From Ruminococcus flavefaciens ND2009 (lineage in GTDB: Bacteria > Bacillota > Clostridia > Oscillospirales > Ruminococcaceae), in the NCBI RefSeq assembly GCF_000621785.1, contig NZ_KK211350.1, forward strand, positions 18,900 through 82,899: a DNA stretch of 64,000 nucleotides, given 5' to 3'. Below the pieces are notes generated by a model. That model was not told the DNA's origin. It saw nothing but the letters and a program-made list of their open reading frames with translations, and searched no databases. This document shows positions 1-8,643 of this stretch, one piece after another. Position numbers and translations under genes: made by a program. Within the stretch, counting starts at the first letter, position 1. Each line of letters starts with the position of its first letter.

Positions 1-2336
1 TCAGGACCAGTTGTTGTGGTTGTTGTTGTGACATCAGGATTTGAAACGATGATAGCACCGTTTACACCGATGATAAGATCTGAGATATCCTTACCGTTTG
101 TATCGAAGATCTTGAGTGTTCCGTCTACGAAATCAACGGGATATCTTCCGGGAGCTGTACCCTCGGGAACTGTGTAAGTAAGAACAGCTACGTTGTCGCC
201 GTCATTTGCAGCAGCCTGAACGCCTGCAGCATTAGCGAAGTCGAACTTCTTCTTGAGGGGGTTAGCTGTGATGGAAGCACCATAAGCATCTGAACCCTCG
301 ATGTTGAAGTAGTTGACACCCTCACGGTTCTGGATATCGAACTGTGCGCCTGCGATAGCAAGCCTTGTGCCTTCCTTGTCAACGACCTTGATGGGAAGCT
401 TGACTGTCTCGCCGGGGTAAGCTGTAACTGTAGCGATCTGCCACATGATACCGCCCTCGGGAGCTGTAACTGTTGTAGTTGTTGTTGTGGTTGTAGGACC
501 GGGTGTTGTTGTAGTAAGTACGTCAACTACTTCGATCCAACCGTCTGTGAATGTAACATTGGAAGTGATGTCAGAGCCGTTTGTATCGCTTACAAACTGC
601 TTGCTCCATGTTACAGGATACTGACCCTTAGGACAATCAACAGGAACTGTGAAGATCAGACTTGCGATCTTGTCGCCGTCATAAGCGGGCTTTCCTTCAC
701 CGTCAGCACTTGCGAATGCGAAGTGCATCTTGTCGTTGTTCTTAACGAGTGAGTTGCCATAAGGAGTACCGCTGGCATCCTTATAAGATGTAGGAGCTGT
801 ACCCTTTATATCAAACTGTGCGCCTGATACCTTGAGGTCGCTGTCGCCCTTAACGTAAACGTCGAGAGCTACTGTTGCACCGCGCTCAGCCTGTACCTTG
901 GGGATCACCCATTCAACTGCGCCGTCAACAGAACCTACTGTGATAGAACCGTCCTCGAAGATAACATTGCTTGTGATGTTTCTTCCGTCGGTGTCACTTA
1001 CGAATGCGTCAGACCACTTAACGGGATACTTTCCGTCAGCGCAGTCTGCGGGAACTGTGAAAGTAAGTGTGAAGATTGTAGCGCCGTCAGCTGCTGCCAC
1101 GCCTGAACCTGCTGCGTTGCCGAAAGCAAATGACTGCTTAGCATCGTTAGCTGTTACAGGAGCACCGTAAGCTGTGCCGTCTGCGATCTTGGAATACTTG
1201 ACTGTGTCAGCATTGATCTTGAACTGTGCGCCTGCTACAGGAACTGCAGCCTTTGCAGAGTCATCAACTACAGCCTTGAGGGTAACTGTCTCACCCTTGT
1301 TAGCCTTGACATTGTCGAGAACCCACTTTACCTTACCGTCAACAGTGGGAGTATTCTTGACAGTGATAGAACCGTCAACGAATGTTACGTTAGAGGTAAT
1401 GTCCTTACCGTCTGTATCACTTACAAAGCCGTTAGCCCACTTTACAGGGTATGTACCCTCTGCGCAGGTCGAAGGAACCTTGAAAGTGAATGATGCGATA
1501 GTAGCGTTGTCAGAAGCGATCACACCGACACCTGTTGCGTTGCCGAATGCAAATGACTTCTTATCATCGTTAGCAACAACGGGAGATAAATAAGCACCTC
1601 CGCTTGTTACTGAGCTGTATTCTACAGCTGAATCGTTTTCGATCTTGAACTGACCGCCTGCTACAGATAATGCAGCATTGTCGGGAGCGCTGACAGTTGC
1701 CTTGAGAGTTACTACCTCACCGGGAGCTGCTGTCACCTTGTCCAGGACCCAACTGATCTTACCGTTTGCGGGAGCCTTCTTTACGATGATGGCACCGTCG
1801 GTAAATGTAACCTTTTCAGTGATGTTGTTACCGTCTGTATCACTTGCAAACGGCTCAGACCACTTTACGGCATATGTGCCTTCTGCGCAGTCTGCGGGAA
1901 CTGTGTAAGCTACTGTGACAACAACTGAGTCGTCAGCAGCAACGATACCTCTTCCTGCACCCTGACCGAAAGCAAACTTGCCTTTGTTATAAACAATACT
2001 TGAACCGTAAGCATCGCCGTCAGTCTTTGAACTGAAGCTTACGGGAGCTGCTGCATCGAGCTTGAACTGCGCACCTGCAACTGCGAGACTCGAACTCTTG
2101 ACTACTACGGGCATTGTGACCGTCTGGCCTGGAGCTGCAGTTACTGTTGGGATGAGCCATTCTACTTTACCGTCAGCAGCGGTTCTATTAGCAGAAACAT
2201 CCAGTACTTCGCCCATACTAACGTTAGGCTGCGCAGCAGATACACTGCCGGCAGCACTAACTGACGAAGCAAATGCACCTGCCATGAGCGTTAAGCTCAT
2301 GGCAACGGATGTAACTGCAGAAAGCAGTTTCTTCAT
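1..2336 (-). CDS. scaB: ScaB-like multi-cohesin scaffoldin (3' end beyond window)
   Basis: Begins with a Sec signal peptide (MKKLLSAVTSVAMS...) and runs open to the window edge, so the C-terminus is missing. It contains five complete cohesin-like modules of about 135-145 residues. Each has a [KE]W-hydrophobic start, an APGxTV strand, the AGAQF core strand, a FAFG/FxFA strand, a TVPxxCxxGxYPV strand and an SDTDGxxIT segment. Modules 1-4 follow each other with almost no linker; module 5 is set off on both sides by Thr-rich linkers, the last being cut by the edge. Cohesins bind dockerins of partner scaffoldins or enzymes on the cell surface. It lies 59 bp downstream of scaA, as scaB does in R. 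flavefaciens. The start ATG is preceded by AAAGGAAA. The missing part should hold further cohesins and probably an X-dockerin. The family call is strong; the symbol rests on gene order. Confidence 0.82.
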   Translation of the reverse strand, partial: MKKLLSAVTSVAMSLTLMAGAFASSVSAAGSVSAAQPNVSMGEVLDVSANRTAADGKVEWLIPTVTAAPGQTVTMPVVVKSSSLAVAGAQFKLDAAAPVSFSSKTDGDAYGSSIVYNKGKFAFGQGAGRGIVAADDSVVVTVAYTVPADCAEGTYAVKWSEPFASDTDGNNITEKVTFTDGAIIVKKAPANGKISWVLDKVTAAPGEVVTLKATVSAPDNAALSVAGGQFKIENDSAVEYSSVTSGGAYLSPVVANDDKKSFAFGNATGVGVIASDNATIASFTFKVPSTCAEGTYPVKWANGFVSDTDGKDITSNVTFVDGSITVKNTPTVDGKVKWVLDNVKANKGETVTLKAVVDDSAKAAVPVAGAQFKINADTVKYSKIADGTAYGAPVTANDAKQSFAFGNAAGSGVAAADGATIFTLTFTVPADCADGKYPVKWSDAFVSDTDGRNITSNVIFEDGSITVGSVDGAVEWVIPKVQAERGATVALDVYVKGDSDLKVSGAQFDIKGTAPTSYKDASGTPYGNSLVKNNDKMHFAFASADGEGKPAYDGDKIASLIFTVPVDCPKGQYPVTWSKQFVSDTNGSDITSNVTFTDGWIEVVDVLTTTTPGPTTTTTTTTVTAPEGGIMWQIATVTAYPGETVKLPIKVVDKEGTRLAIAGAQFDIQNREGVNYFNIEGSDAYGASITANPLKKKFDFANAAGVQAAANDGDNVAVLTYTVPEGTAPGRYPVDFVDGTLKIFDTNGKDISDLIIGVNGAIIVSNPDVTTTTTTTGP

Positions 2337-2395
2337 CAGTGCATTTCCTTTCCGAGCGATTTGCTCTATTTAATTAGTACGTACCTGTACTCTCC

Positions 2396-4588
2396 TTACT
2401 GAGGAAGAGTTACAAGCTCAACGATAGCCTTGAGGATTGTTTCTGAGTCAGCAGCTGTGAGCTGAACCTTTGCAGGATCTACTGCAGCGCCGGACTTGTC
2501 CTGAGGATCCTTAACGTCGCCGTTAACCTTACCCTGAGCTGTGATGTTAGCGTAAGTAGGATCTGCGAGGAATCTGTTAAGAACTACAACGTCAGCAACG
2601 TTTACGTTACCGTCGCAGTTTACATCGCCCCATGTAGGCTTGAGGTTCTGACCGGGTGTAACAACGGGAGCTGTTGTAGTTGTTGTTGTAGGCTGATCAA
2701 CAGGAGCTGTTGTTGTAGTTGTAGTTGTTGTTGTAGGAGGTGTAGTTGTTGTAGTTGTTACAACACCATCACCAACTGTCAGCTCATAGCCTGTGAAGCC
2801 AGCTGAATACTTGTCGCCTGAGCCGCCTTCCTTGAATACGTGGAGCTCATCAGCAACGAGTGAGAGTGTGAACTTATCGCCGTTCTTAGCGTTCTCGGGA
2901 ACCTTAACCTTGATAACAGATACAGACTCGCCGTTTGTAACTGCTGTAGGCTCACCTGTTGTAGCACTTACAGACATAACGCTGATACGTGCCTCTGCAG
3001 GGTTGGGATTAAGTGTAGCACCGCCGAGAGCGTTTGCCTTCTTACCCATCTGAACGAGCTCGAGACCGTCGAGGTCATACTGAGCGTCGAGACCTGCACA
3101 AGTGTTGTTGCCTGCATCTACGATGAGGCTGAACTGGAGCTCATCGCCAGCCTTAGCTGTGCCGCTTGACTTGCCTTCCTTGTCAACGATCTTGAAGTTG
3201 AATTCCTTATCGCCGACAACAGGAGCTGTTGTAGTAGTTGTTGTGGGCTGAGCAATAGGAGCTGTTGTAGTTGTTGTTCCGGGTGTAGGCTGACCAACTG
3301 TGATTGTCATAGGTGTGAAGCCTGCTGAATACTTATCACCGGAGCCGCCCTCCTTGAATACGTGGAGCTCATCAGCAACGAGTGAAAGTGTGTATACCTT
3401 GCCGTCTGCAGCGTTCTCGGGAACCTTGATCTTGATAACAGATACAGACTCGCCGTTTGTAACTGCTGTAGGCTCACCGGTTGTAGCACTTACAGACATA
3501 ACGCTGATACGTGCCTCTGCAGGGTTGGGATTAAGTGTAGCACCGCCGAGAGCGTTTGCCTTCTTACCCATCTGAACGAGCTCGAGACCGCCGAGGTCAT
3601 ACTGAGCGTCGAGACCTGCACAAGTGTTGTTGCCGGCATCAACTACGAGGCTAACCTGAAGCTCATCGCCAGCATTAGCGTTGATGTTGGAGTTGCCGTT
3701 CTTATCAACGATCTTGAAGTTGAAGTCCTTATCACCAACAGGTGTAACAACAGGAGCTGTTGTTGTAGTTGTGGGCTGAGCAACAGGAGCTGTTGTAGTT
3801 GTAGTTGTTGCTACAGGGCCATCACCCTCAACCTTGATTGTGAGACCCTCTGTCTTGAGGTTATTATCCTCGAGAGAGTACTTACGAGCAGCCTCGCCTG
3901 CAGCTCTTCTTGCCTCGATCATAGGAGTCATAACTGTGATCTTCTCATCAGGATCTGTATCATAGTGCATGATATCAACGTGGTATGTACCGGGCTCGAT
4001 ATCAGACTTGAGTGTGATGTCGAAAGCGTACAGAGGATATGCTGTGGATGTTGAACCAGCCCAAGCATAGTCTGCACCGTTGTTCATCCATGAAAGACCG
4101 AGGAAGTAGTTATTAGTACCTGCTGACTTCTGTGAAGAATCGCAGCCGAATACATAGTAACCGGGGTGTGTATAGCCGTCCATGTCGTCCATGATACCGC
4201 CCCATGTGATGTAACGGTCTGTAGAACCGGAACCTGTTGCCAGAGTTACGTTCTTCTCAGAATCATAATACTTAGCAGTAGGATCAAGAACCTTGAAAGC
4301 GATGCTGGGTGAATCACAAGTAAGGTTTACTGAAAGTGAACCAGTATCGTTGTTTGTAGCCTCATCGAGGTACATTGCAGCGGGGATCTTGTATCCGTTT
4401 GCGCCGATATCAGACTTCTTAACGGTTATTGTGGAAGAACCGTTAGCCATATCAGGCTTTGTCTCATCATATGTTTTAACATAAAATCCCTTGGTTGCAT
4501 CTGCAGCGCCTACTGTCATAGGAGCTACTGCGCTAACCATTGTTGCAGCCATACACAGTGATGTGACTGCAGAAATTAACTTTTTCAT
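2396..4588 (-). CDS. scaA: ScaA-like scaffoldin: two cohesins plus C-terminal dockerin
   Basis: A 730-residue secreted protein. Order: signal peptide (1-28), an N-terminal domain of about 220 residues that I do not recognise, a Thr-rich linker, cohesin 1 (about 285-430), Thr linker, cohesin 2 (about 455-600), Thr linker, dockerin (about 648-728). The cohesins carry GDELQxSLxVDAG, CAGLDAQYDL and SGDKYSAGF and are nearly identical. The dockerin's first calcium loop is canonical (DVNCDGNVNVADVVVL); the second (NGDVKDPQDKSGAAVDP) is stretched and irregular. In R. flavefaciens, ScaA cohesins hold enzyme and ScaC dockerins and the ScaA dockerin docks on ScaB. Two cohesins is the number I recall for strain FD-1. 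RBS AAAGGAA lies upstream of ATG. Transcription is probably from the leader upstream of scaC. Confidence 0.85.
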   Translation of the reverse strand: MKKLISAVTSLCMAATMVSAVAPMTVGAADATKGFYVKTYDETKPDMANGSSTITVKKSDIGANGYKIPAAMYLDEATNNDTGSLSVNLTCDSPSIAFKVLDPTAKYYDSEKNVTLATGSGSTDRYITWGGIMDDMDGYTHPGYYVFGCDSSQKSAGTNNYFLGLSWMNNGADYAWAGSTSTAYPLYAFDITLKSDIEPGTYHVDIMHYDTDPDEKITVMTPMIEARRAAGEAARKYSLEDNNLKTEGLTIKVEGDGPVATTTTTTAPVAQPTTTTTAPVVTPVGDKDFNFKIVDKNGNSNINANAGDELQVSLVVDAGNNTCAGLDAQYDLGGLELVQMGKKANALGGATLNPNPAEARISVMSVSATTGEPTAVTNGESVSVIKIKVPENAADGKVYTLSLVADELHVFKEGGSGDKYSAGFTPMTITVGQPTPGTTTTTAPIAQPTTTTTTAPVVGDKEFNFKIVDKEGKSSGTAKAGDELQFSLIVDAGNNTCAGLDAQYDLDGLELVQMGKKANALGGATLNPNPAEARISVMSVSATTGEPTAVTNGESVSVIKVKVPENAKNGDKFTLSLVADELHVFKEGGSGDKYSAGFTGYELTVGDGVVTTTTTTPPTTTTTTTTTAPVDQPTTTTTTAPVVTPGQNLKPTWGDVNCDGNVNVADVVVLNRFLADPTYANITAQGKVNGDVKDPQDKSGAAVDPAKVQLTAADSETILKAIVELVTLPQ

Positions 4589-4685
4589 TTGTAATAATTC
4601 CTTTCTTTAGGTTTTTACGCCTATTAATAAAACATAAATTGGGTTTGTATTCCTTTGTAAGGGGGACAAATCAGATAATCTCGGA

Positions 4686-5546
4686 TCAAAGTTCTGTGAT
4701 CATGTGGAGCAGATATTTCTGGATCTTGAGAGCATCGTTAGATGTAAGACCCTCTGTGTCCTTATCTACATCGCCGTTTGCCTTACCCTGATCTGTGAGG
4801 TGCTTGGTATCTGAACCCTTAAGACCGTATTTATCGGGATTTGCAAGACTCTGCATGATAAGGATAGCATCTGCAAGCTCTACTTTTCCATCACAGTTAG
4901 TATCGCCCTTAACAATATTTGAAATGGGCTGTGTAGTAGGATCACTACCGATATTAACTGCTCCGTCGGTCACCTTGACTTCGAGCTTGACGGGCTTGCC
5001 GTTTGACTCGTAGCCGCATCCGATCTTTCCGTTTACCTGCTTAGAGCCTGAGTATGTCTCACGATCAATAGGCTTGATCGAAAGAGCTGACTTTGTACCG
5101 TTCTGAGCGCTGCTTGAAACAGTTCCCTTGATGGTACAGAATACTCCGTCGCCCTTGAGCCAGTAAGAAGAATCATCGGCAGCAGTAGACCAGATCAGGT
5201 TGATCGTACCCTCTTTGCTGTTGATCGAGCTCTCGTAAAGATCGCTGAGTGAAGCTGAAGCATCAGCTGACTGAGGTATCTTTGTAACAAGTGCTCCTGC
5301 GTCAACGGAAGTGATTGTGAGTACGCTGCTGTCATATGCAACAGCAAAATCGATTGCCTGAATGCCGGAAGATGGAATATCAGCTAACGATACGTCCACC
5401 GAGAAAGTCTCACCCGCCTTTACAGTTGTTGTGCCAGCGTTTATCTGCACTGTTTCGCCGGCAGCTGCAACAGGCATAAGTGAGCAGACTGAAAGTGAAA
5501 GCATCGTAGCAGCGATAGCTCCGACGACTACCTTTTTTGTCTTCAT
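4686..5546 (-). CDS. scaC: ScaC-like adaptor scaffoldin: one cohesin plus one dockerin
   Basis: 286 residues: signal peptide, one cohesin (about 30-195; VKAGETFSVDVSL, GIQAIDFAVAYDSSVL, FCTIKGTV) and a C-terminal dockerin with loops GDTNCDGKVELADAIL and NGDVDKDTEGLTSNDALKI. One cohesin plus one dockerin is the adaptor design of ScaC in R. flavefaciens, which docks on ScaA and presents a cohesin of different specificity. I chose the ATG at 5546, which has AAGGAGGA 6-7 bases upstream; an in-frame TTG seven codons earlier has no RBS. It is the first gene of scaC-scaA-scaB and follows a long structured leader. Its dockerin is very close to that of the CotH-like protein at 55.4 kb, suggesting both dock on the same cohesins. 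Confidence 0.85.
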   Translation of the reverse strand: MKTKKVVVGAIAATMLSLSVCSLMPVAAAGETVQINAGTTTVKAGETFSVDVSLADIPSSGIQAIDFAVAYDSSVLTITSVDAGALVTKIPQSADASASLSDLYESSINSKEGTINLIWSTAADDSSYWLKGDGVFCTIKGTVSSSAQNGTKSALSIKPIDRETYSGSKQVNGKIGCGYESNGKPVKLEVKVTDGAVNIGSDPTTQPISNIVKGDTNCDGKVELADAILIMQSLANPDKYGLKGSDTKHLTDQGKANGDVDKDTEGLTSNDALKIQKYLLHMITEL

Positions 5547-5916
5547 TATTTTTTCCTCCTTCTTCAATAATGTTATATAACAAAGGAACGGGGTGCCCCT
5601 TTAATTATATCGTGTCTTAATGCAGCGGACACATTGTTCCGCCCTCCCTGCAAAACCGTATCACCGATAACGAATGAAAGCCATGCAAAGCGGTCGGCGC
5701 GATGCCGCTGCTCAGTCATACAGACGAGGCTTAAGCTGTCCGAGCTGCGGTTTTCGGCGGATCACTTTCGGATCCGGCGTTTGTCCACGCCGCTCTGAAG
5801 CTCCCCTCTGCCGTCAGCCTGCGACTGAAAACTACGCTCTGCAGGCAGTGGTTTTGTCGTAAGACGCATCACACTGCCGTGATGAGATACTTAATCCCAA
5901 ATCTATATTTATTCAT
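5547..5916 (-). ncRNA. Long structured 5' leader of the sca operon (candidate cis-regulatory RNA)
   Basis: About 370 nt between a sigma-A-like promoter (5923-5951) and scaC. The GC-rich part, 5645-5880, folds into many helices: CATCAC/GTGATG around 5870-5890, GCCTGC/GCAGGC, an element closed by GAGCT/AGCTC and GCGG/CCGC that encloses two hairpins (CGGATC/GATCCG and CGGCGT/ACGCCG), and a long-range CAAAACC/GGTTTTG pairing near 5652 and 5848. GGCAGTG can pair with CACTGCC instead of the terminal hairpin, giving mutually exclusive folds. I recognise no known riboswitch class. The long-range helix gains G.U pairs only if read on the plus strand, so an independent plus-strand RNA is also possible. 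Bases 5952-6079 hold nothing I recognise. Confidence 0.45.
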
Positions 5917-5922
5917 GATTTC

Positions 5923-5951
5923 ATTATATATCAGGTCTAAAAAAAAGTAAA
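5923..5951 (-). promoter_or_regulatory. Promoter of sca operon leader
   Basis: On the minus strand, TTTACT - 17 bp - TATAAT, predicted start near 5916. A second TATAAT near 5604 has only a weak -35, so some transcripts may start inside the leader. Confidence 0.5.
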
Positions 5952-6079
5952 TAGGTTCATACTGTTTTTGGTATTTTACCTAAACAGGAAAAGTATTTTT
6001 TGCACGGTTTGCACAATGATGATTTTCCAGAAAAACCACAGTTAAACGGGATTTCTGAACCAAAAATGAATTTATCAAA

Positions 6080-7345
6080 TTATTTGTCCAACGCACGGAA
6101 TTCAGCGGGTATCTGCTCCTCGATTATGCGGTTGATGACATCCCATCCGAACTCTGTATATGTGCCCTGAGGGATAGCATAGGGAAGGCCGTGTTTCTCC
6201 GCCAGCTCAGGTGAATACTTGCTGTAGGGATAGACCTTCATGTTGGAGAACTCGCTCTCGTAGTGGACAATAGTGGGGATACATTTTACGTTTTCCAGTC
6301 TGAGCTCGTTGGTCTCGCCGTCGATGACTATGTCAAAGTCGGGAAGCTCTCCCACAACGTTGAAGTTGTCGGTCTGGGCACAGATGAAGTTGCCCATGCA
6401 GTAATAAACGAAGCCCTTTGTGCCGTCGTCGCGGGTTATCCATTCCATTGTCTCCGCTGTATGTGTATGGCAGCCGAGTATCACATCGGCGCCCCAGTTG
6501 ACCATTTTATTTGCCAGCTCTATTCTGTCCTCGGTGACAACGGTGGTATCGTCCTGACCCCAGTGGGCTGAAACGATGACAGCGTCTGCCATTTCCTTGG
6601 CTTCCTTGATCTGGCGTTCAATGACGTCCTCCTCATCATTCTTGATGACTCTCAGGGGAACATCGTCAAGCTGTGCGTCAAAGCCGTTGATGTGGTGGCA
6701 ATATGCCAGGAATGCGATCTTGACGCCGTTGACCTCTCTGATACGGATATTGTTTGCGTCCTCCTCGTTGAGGTAGGCGCCCAGCACCGTCAGGTCATTC
6801 TCCTTTGCCTTCTGATTCCAGAAGTTTATTGACTCCTCAAGTCCGTCGGTACCCATGTCGAGCAGGTGGTTATTAGCCATCGTAATGACATCGAAGCCGC
6901 AGTCTATGACCGCATCGGCTACCTCCGGTGGAGAATTGAACAGGAGCACACCGCCCTCGGCACCGCGTACGGGATTGCTCTGTGAGATAACGGTCTCCTG
7001 ATTAATGATAGCAACATCTGCGTCCTCTATGAGATACTTGACCTCGGAATACATAGGCTTGAAATCGTAGCCGTTGCCGCCTGCGAGAGCCTCTGCGTTC
7101 TTGAATACAGAATAATGTATGAGGTTGTCGCCCGCTGCGATCACATGGACCACCTTGTCGGGCGGGAGCGTGGTAGGCTCCTCGGTAGTTTCCTCGGGAA
7201 GTGTTGTTTCTGTGTCTGATGATGATGTCTGCGCACCGGTGTCAGCCTTTCCGACTGCTTTGCCCATAGCACAGCCCACGCCACACACAGCAAGAACTGT
7301 TACGACAGCGAGCGCACCGATAGCGCGTCCTTTTCTCAATTTCAT
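6080..7345 (-). CDS. CapA/PgsA-family metallophosphoesterase-like protein, secreted
   Basis: 421 residues with an N-terminal hydrophobic segment (about 8-28, ending in CGVGC, not a perfect lipobox), a short Thr/Glu-rich spacer and a PGA_cap/CapA domain (about 65-400). Diagnostic motifs are AAGDNLIHYSVF, NQETVIS, MANNHLLDMG, SAHWGQD and LGCHTHTAETME, which form a calcineurin-like metal site. CapA proteins take part in poly-gamma-glutamate synthesis or anchoring, but most clostridial solitary homologues have no known substrate, and no capB/capC is nearby. I chose the ATG at 7345 because AAAGGAG lies 6 bases upstream; the ATG eight codons earlier has no RBS. It appears monocistronic. Confidence 0.8.
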   Translation of the reverse strand: MKLRKGRAIGALAVVTVLAVCGVGCAMGKAVGKADTGAQTSSSDTETTLPEETTEEPTTLPPDKVVHVIAAGDNLIHYSVFKNAEALAGGNGYDFKPMYSEVKYLIEDADVAIINQETVISQSNPVRGAEGGVLLFNSPPEVADAVIDCGFDVITMANNHLLDMGTDGLEESINFWNQKAKENDLTVLGAYLNEEDANNIRIREVNGVKIAFLAYCHHINGFDAQLDDVPLRVIKNDEEDVIERQIKEAKEMADAVIVSAHWGQDDTTVVTEDRIELANKMVNWGADVILGCHTHTAETMEWITRDDGTKGFVYYCMGNFICAQTDNFNVVGELPDFDIVIDGETNELRLENVKCIPTIVHYESEFSNMKVYPYSKYSPELAEKHGLPYAIPQGTYTEFGWDVINRIIEEQIPAEFRALDK

Positions 7346-7402
7346 AAATACTCCTTTGTGAAAGGGCATAAAATCCCTGAAAATATGCCTCTTCCTAAAA
7401 TC

Positions 7403-7431
7403 ATTATATCACATTATTTTTCATTTGGCAA
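7403..7431 (-). promoter_or_regulatory. Promoter of the CapA-like gene
   Basis: On the minus strand, TTGCCA - 17 bp - TATAAT with an extended TGA before the -10; start expected about 50 bases upstream of the gene. Confidence 0.6.
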
Positions 7432-7638
7432 TTACAAATTGTATCAAACTTAAATGAATTTACAACGCGTTTTATATCCATAAAGATTAAATTTCAGCTG
7501 CAAACGGCGTATTTACGGCAAATTCTCACCTCCAGCTTTATTCTGTTCCAATATTTGTTTATTCATACGAAGTTTTTCAAAAATTATTGTGCAAGCTGAC
7601 AGTTTTCGGCTTTTTTGTCCCATATGTATACATCACGA

Positions 7639-8643
7639 TTACATATTGTTAATTTCACGGCTTTTCTGGAGCTCCATGAACTCCTCCGCCAGAGCCTCTG
7701 CTTCTGCATAGCTCGAAAGCTGATAGCACCTGCCGCGGAACCTGGCTGAACCGTAGTAACCGTTCATATACCAGGCGGCGTGCTTGCGGGCTTCGTGCAT
7801 AGCCAGCTCCTCACACTTGCCGCTGAGCTCAAGTATGAGCCTTATGTGCTCAAGCATGACTCTCATTTTCTCGTCCAGTGAGGGCGGTATGTACTCCTCC
7901 CCCTTCAGCGCCGCTTCTGTCTCACGGAAAATAAAAGGGTTGCCATAGCTGCCCCTGCCTATCATGACAAGGTCGCAGCCCGTCTCCTCGTACATCGCCT
8001 TGCAGGAGGCTCCGTCGGTGACGTCACCGTTGCCTATAACGGGGACGCTTACAGCTTGCTTGACAGCTCTGATGATACCGCTGTCGGACTCGCCGCTGTA
8101 AAACATATCTCTTGTACGCCCGTGGACTGCTATGGCAGCCGCTCCTGCGCTCTCCAGCGCCTTTGCCATTTCGGGAGCGTTTATGCTGTCGGAGTTCCAG
8201 CCGCTGCGTATCTTCACGGTAACGGGAACATCTCCCGCAGCCTTCACCGCAACCTCTGTTATGGAAGCCGCCAGCTTCACGTCCTTCATCAGCGCCGAGC
8301 CTGCCCCCGTACCAACTACCTTGGGAACTGGGCAGCCCATGTTTATGTCGATGATGTCCGGGGCGTACTCCAGAACTATCTTCACAGCCTCAGCCATGAA
8401 GTCGGGCTCGCTTCCGAAAAGCTGCACCGCCATGGGACGCTCCTCGTCGGTGACCGTACAAAGCTCCGCAGTCTTGCGGTCGCTGTAGCATATTCCCTTT
8501 GCGGAGACCATCTCGCTGACAACATAGGCGGCTCCGTACCTCTTGCACATGAGCCTGTACGCCCTGTCCGCAACTCCTGCCATGGGAGCCAGTGCGGCAG
8601 TCCTCGGGATAGTCACCCTTCCTATTTTAATAGTATCACTCAT
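7639..8643 (-). CDS. dusB: tRNA-dihydrouridine synthase (DusB/NifR3 type)
   Basis: 334 residues. FMN-dependent reduction of uridine to dihydrouridine in tRNA, cytosolic. The TIM barrel shows LAPMAGVADRAYR, the catalytic-cysteine region INMGCPVPKV (Cys about 100), VTVKIRSGW, AIAVHGRTR and VIGNGDV, all Dus hallmarks; the length is normal. The ATG at 8643 overlaps the end of the upstream gtrA-like gene by 8 bases with GGAGG 6 bases before it, so the two are probably translationally coupled. Subtype DusB is inferred from Firmicutes usage. Confidence 0.92.
   Translation of the reverse strand: MSDTIKIGRVTIPRTAALAPMAGVADRAYRLMCKRYGAAYVVSEMVSAKGICYSDRKTAELCTVTDEERPMAVQLFGSEPDFMAEAVKIVLEYAPDIIDINMGCPVPKVVGTGAGSALMKDVKLAASITEVAVKAAGDVPVTVKIRSGWNSDSINAPEMAKALESAGAAAIAVHGRTRDMFYSGESDSGIIRAVKQAVSVPVIGNGDVTDGASCKAMYEETGCDLVMIGRGSYGNPFIFRETEAALKGEEYIPPSLDEKMRVMLEHIRLILELSGKCEELAMHEARKHAAWYMNGYYGSARFRGRCYQLSSYAEAEALAEEFMELQKSREINNM

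Noticed and set aside
5674..5862. 62-codon plus-strand frame in the sca leader
   Set aside because: No RBS and Arg/Cys-rich composition produced by the GC-rich stems.
5645..5880. RNase P RNA, tmRNA, cyclic-di-GMP or SAM riboswitch
   Set aside because: The conserved cores of these RNAs were looked for on both strands and are absent.
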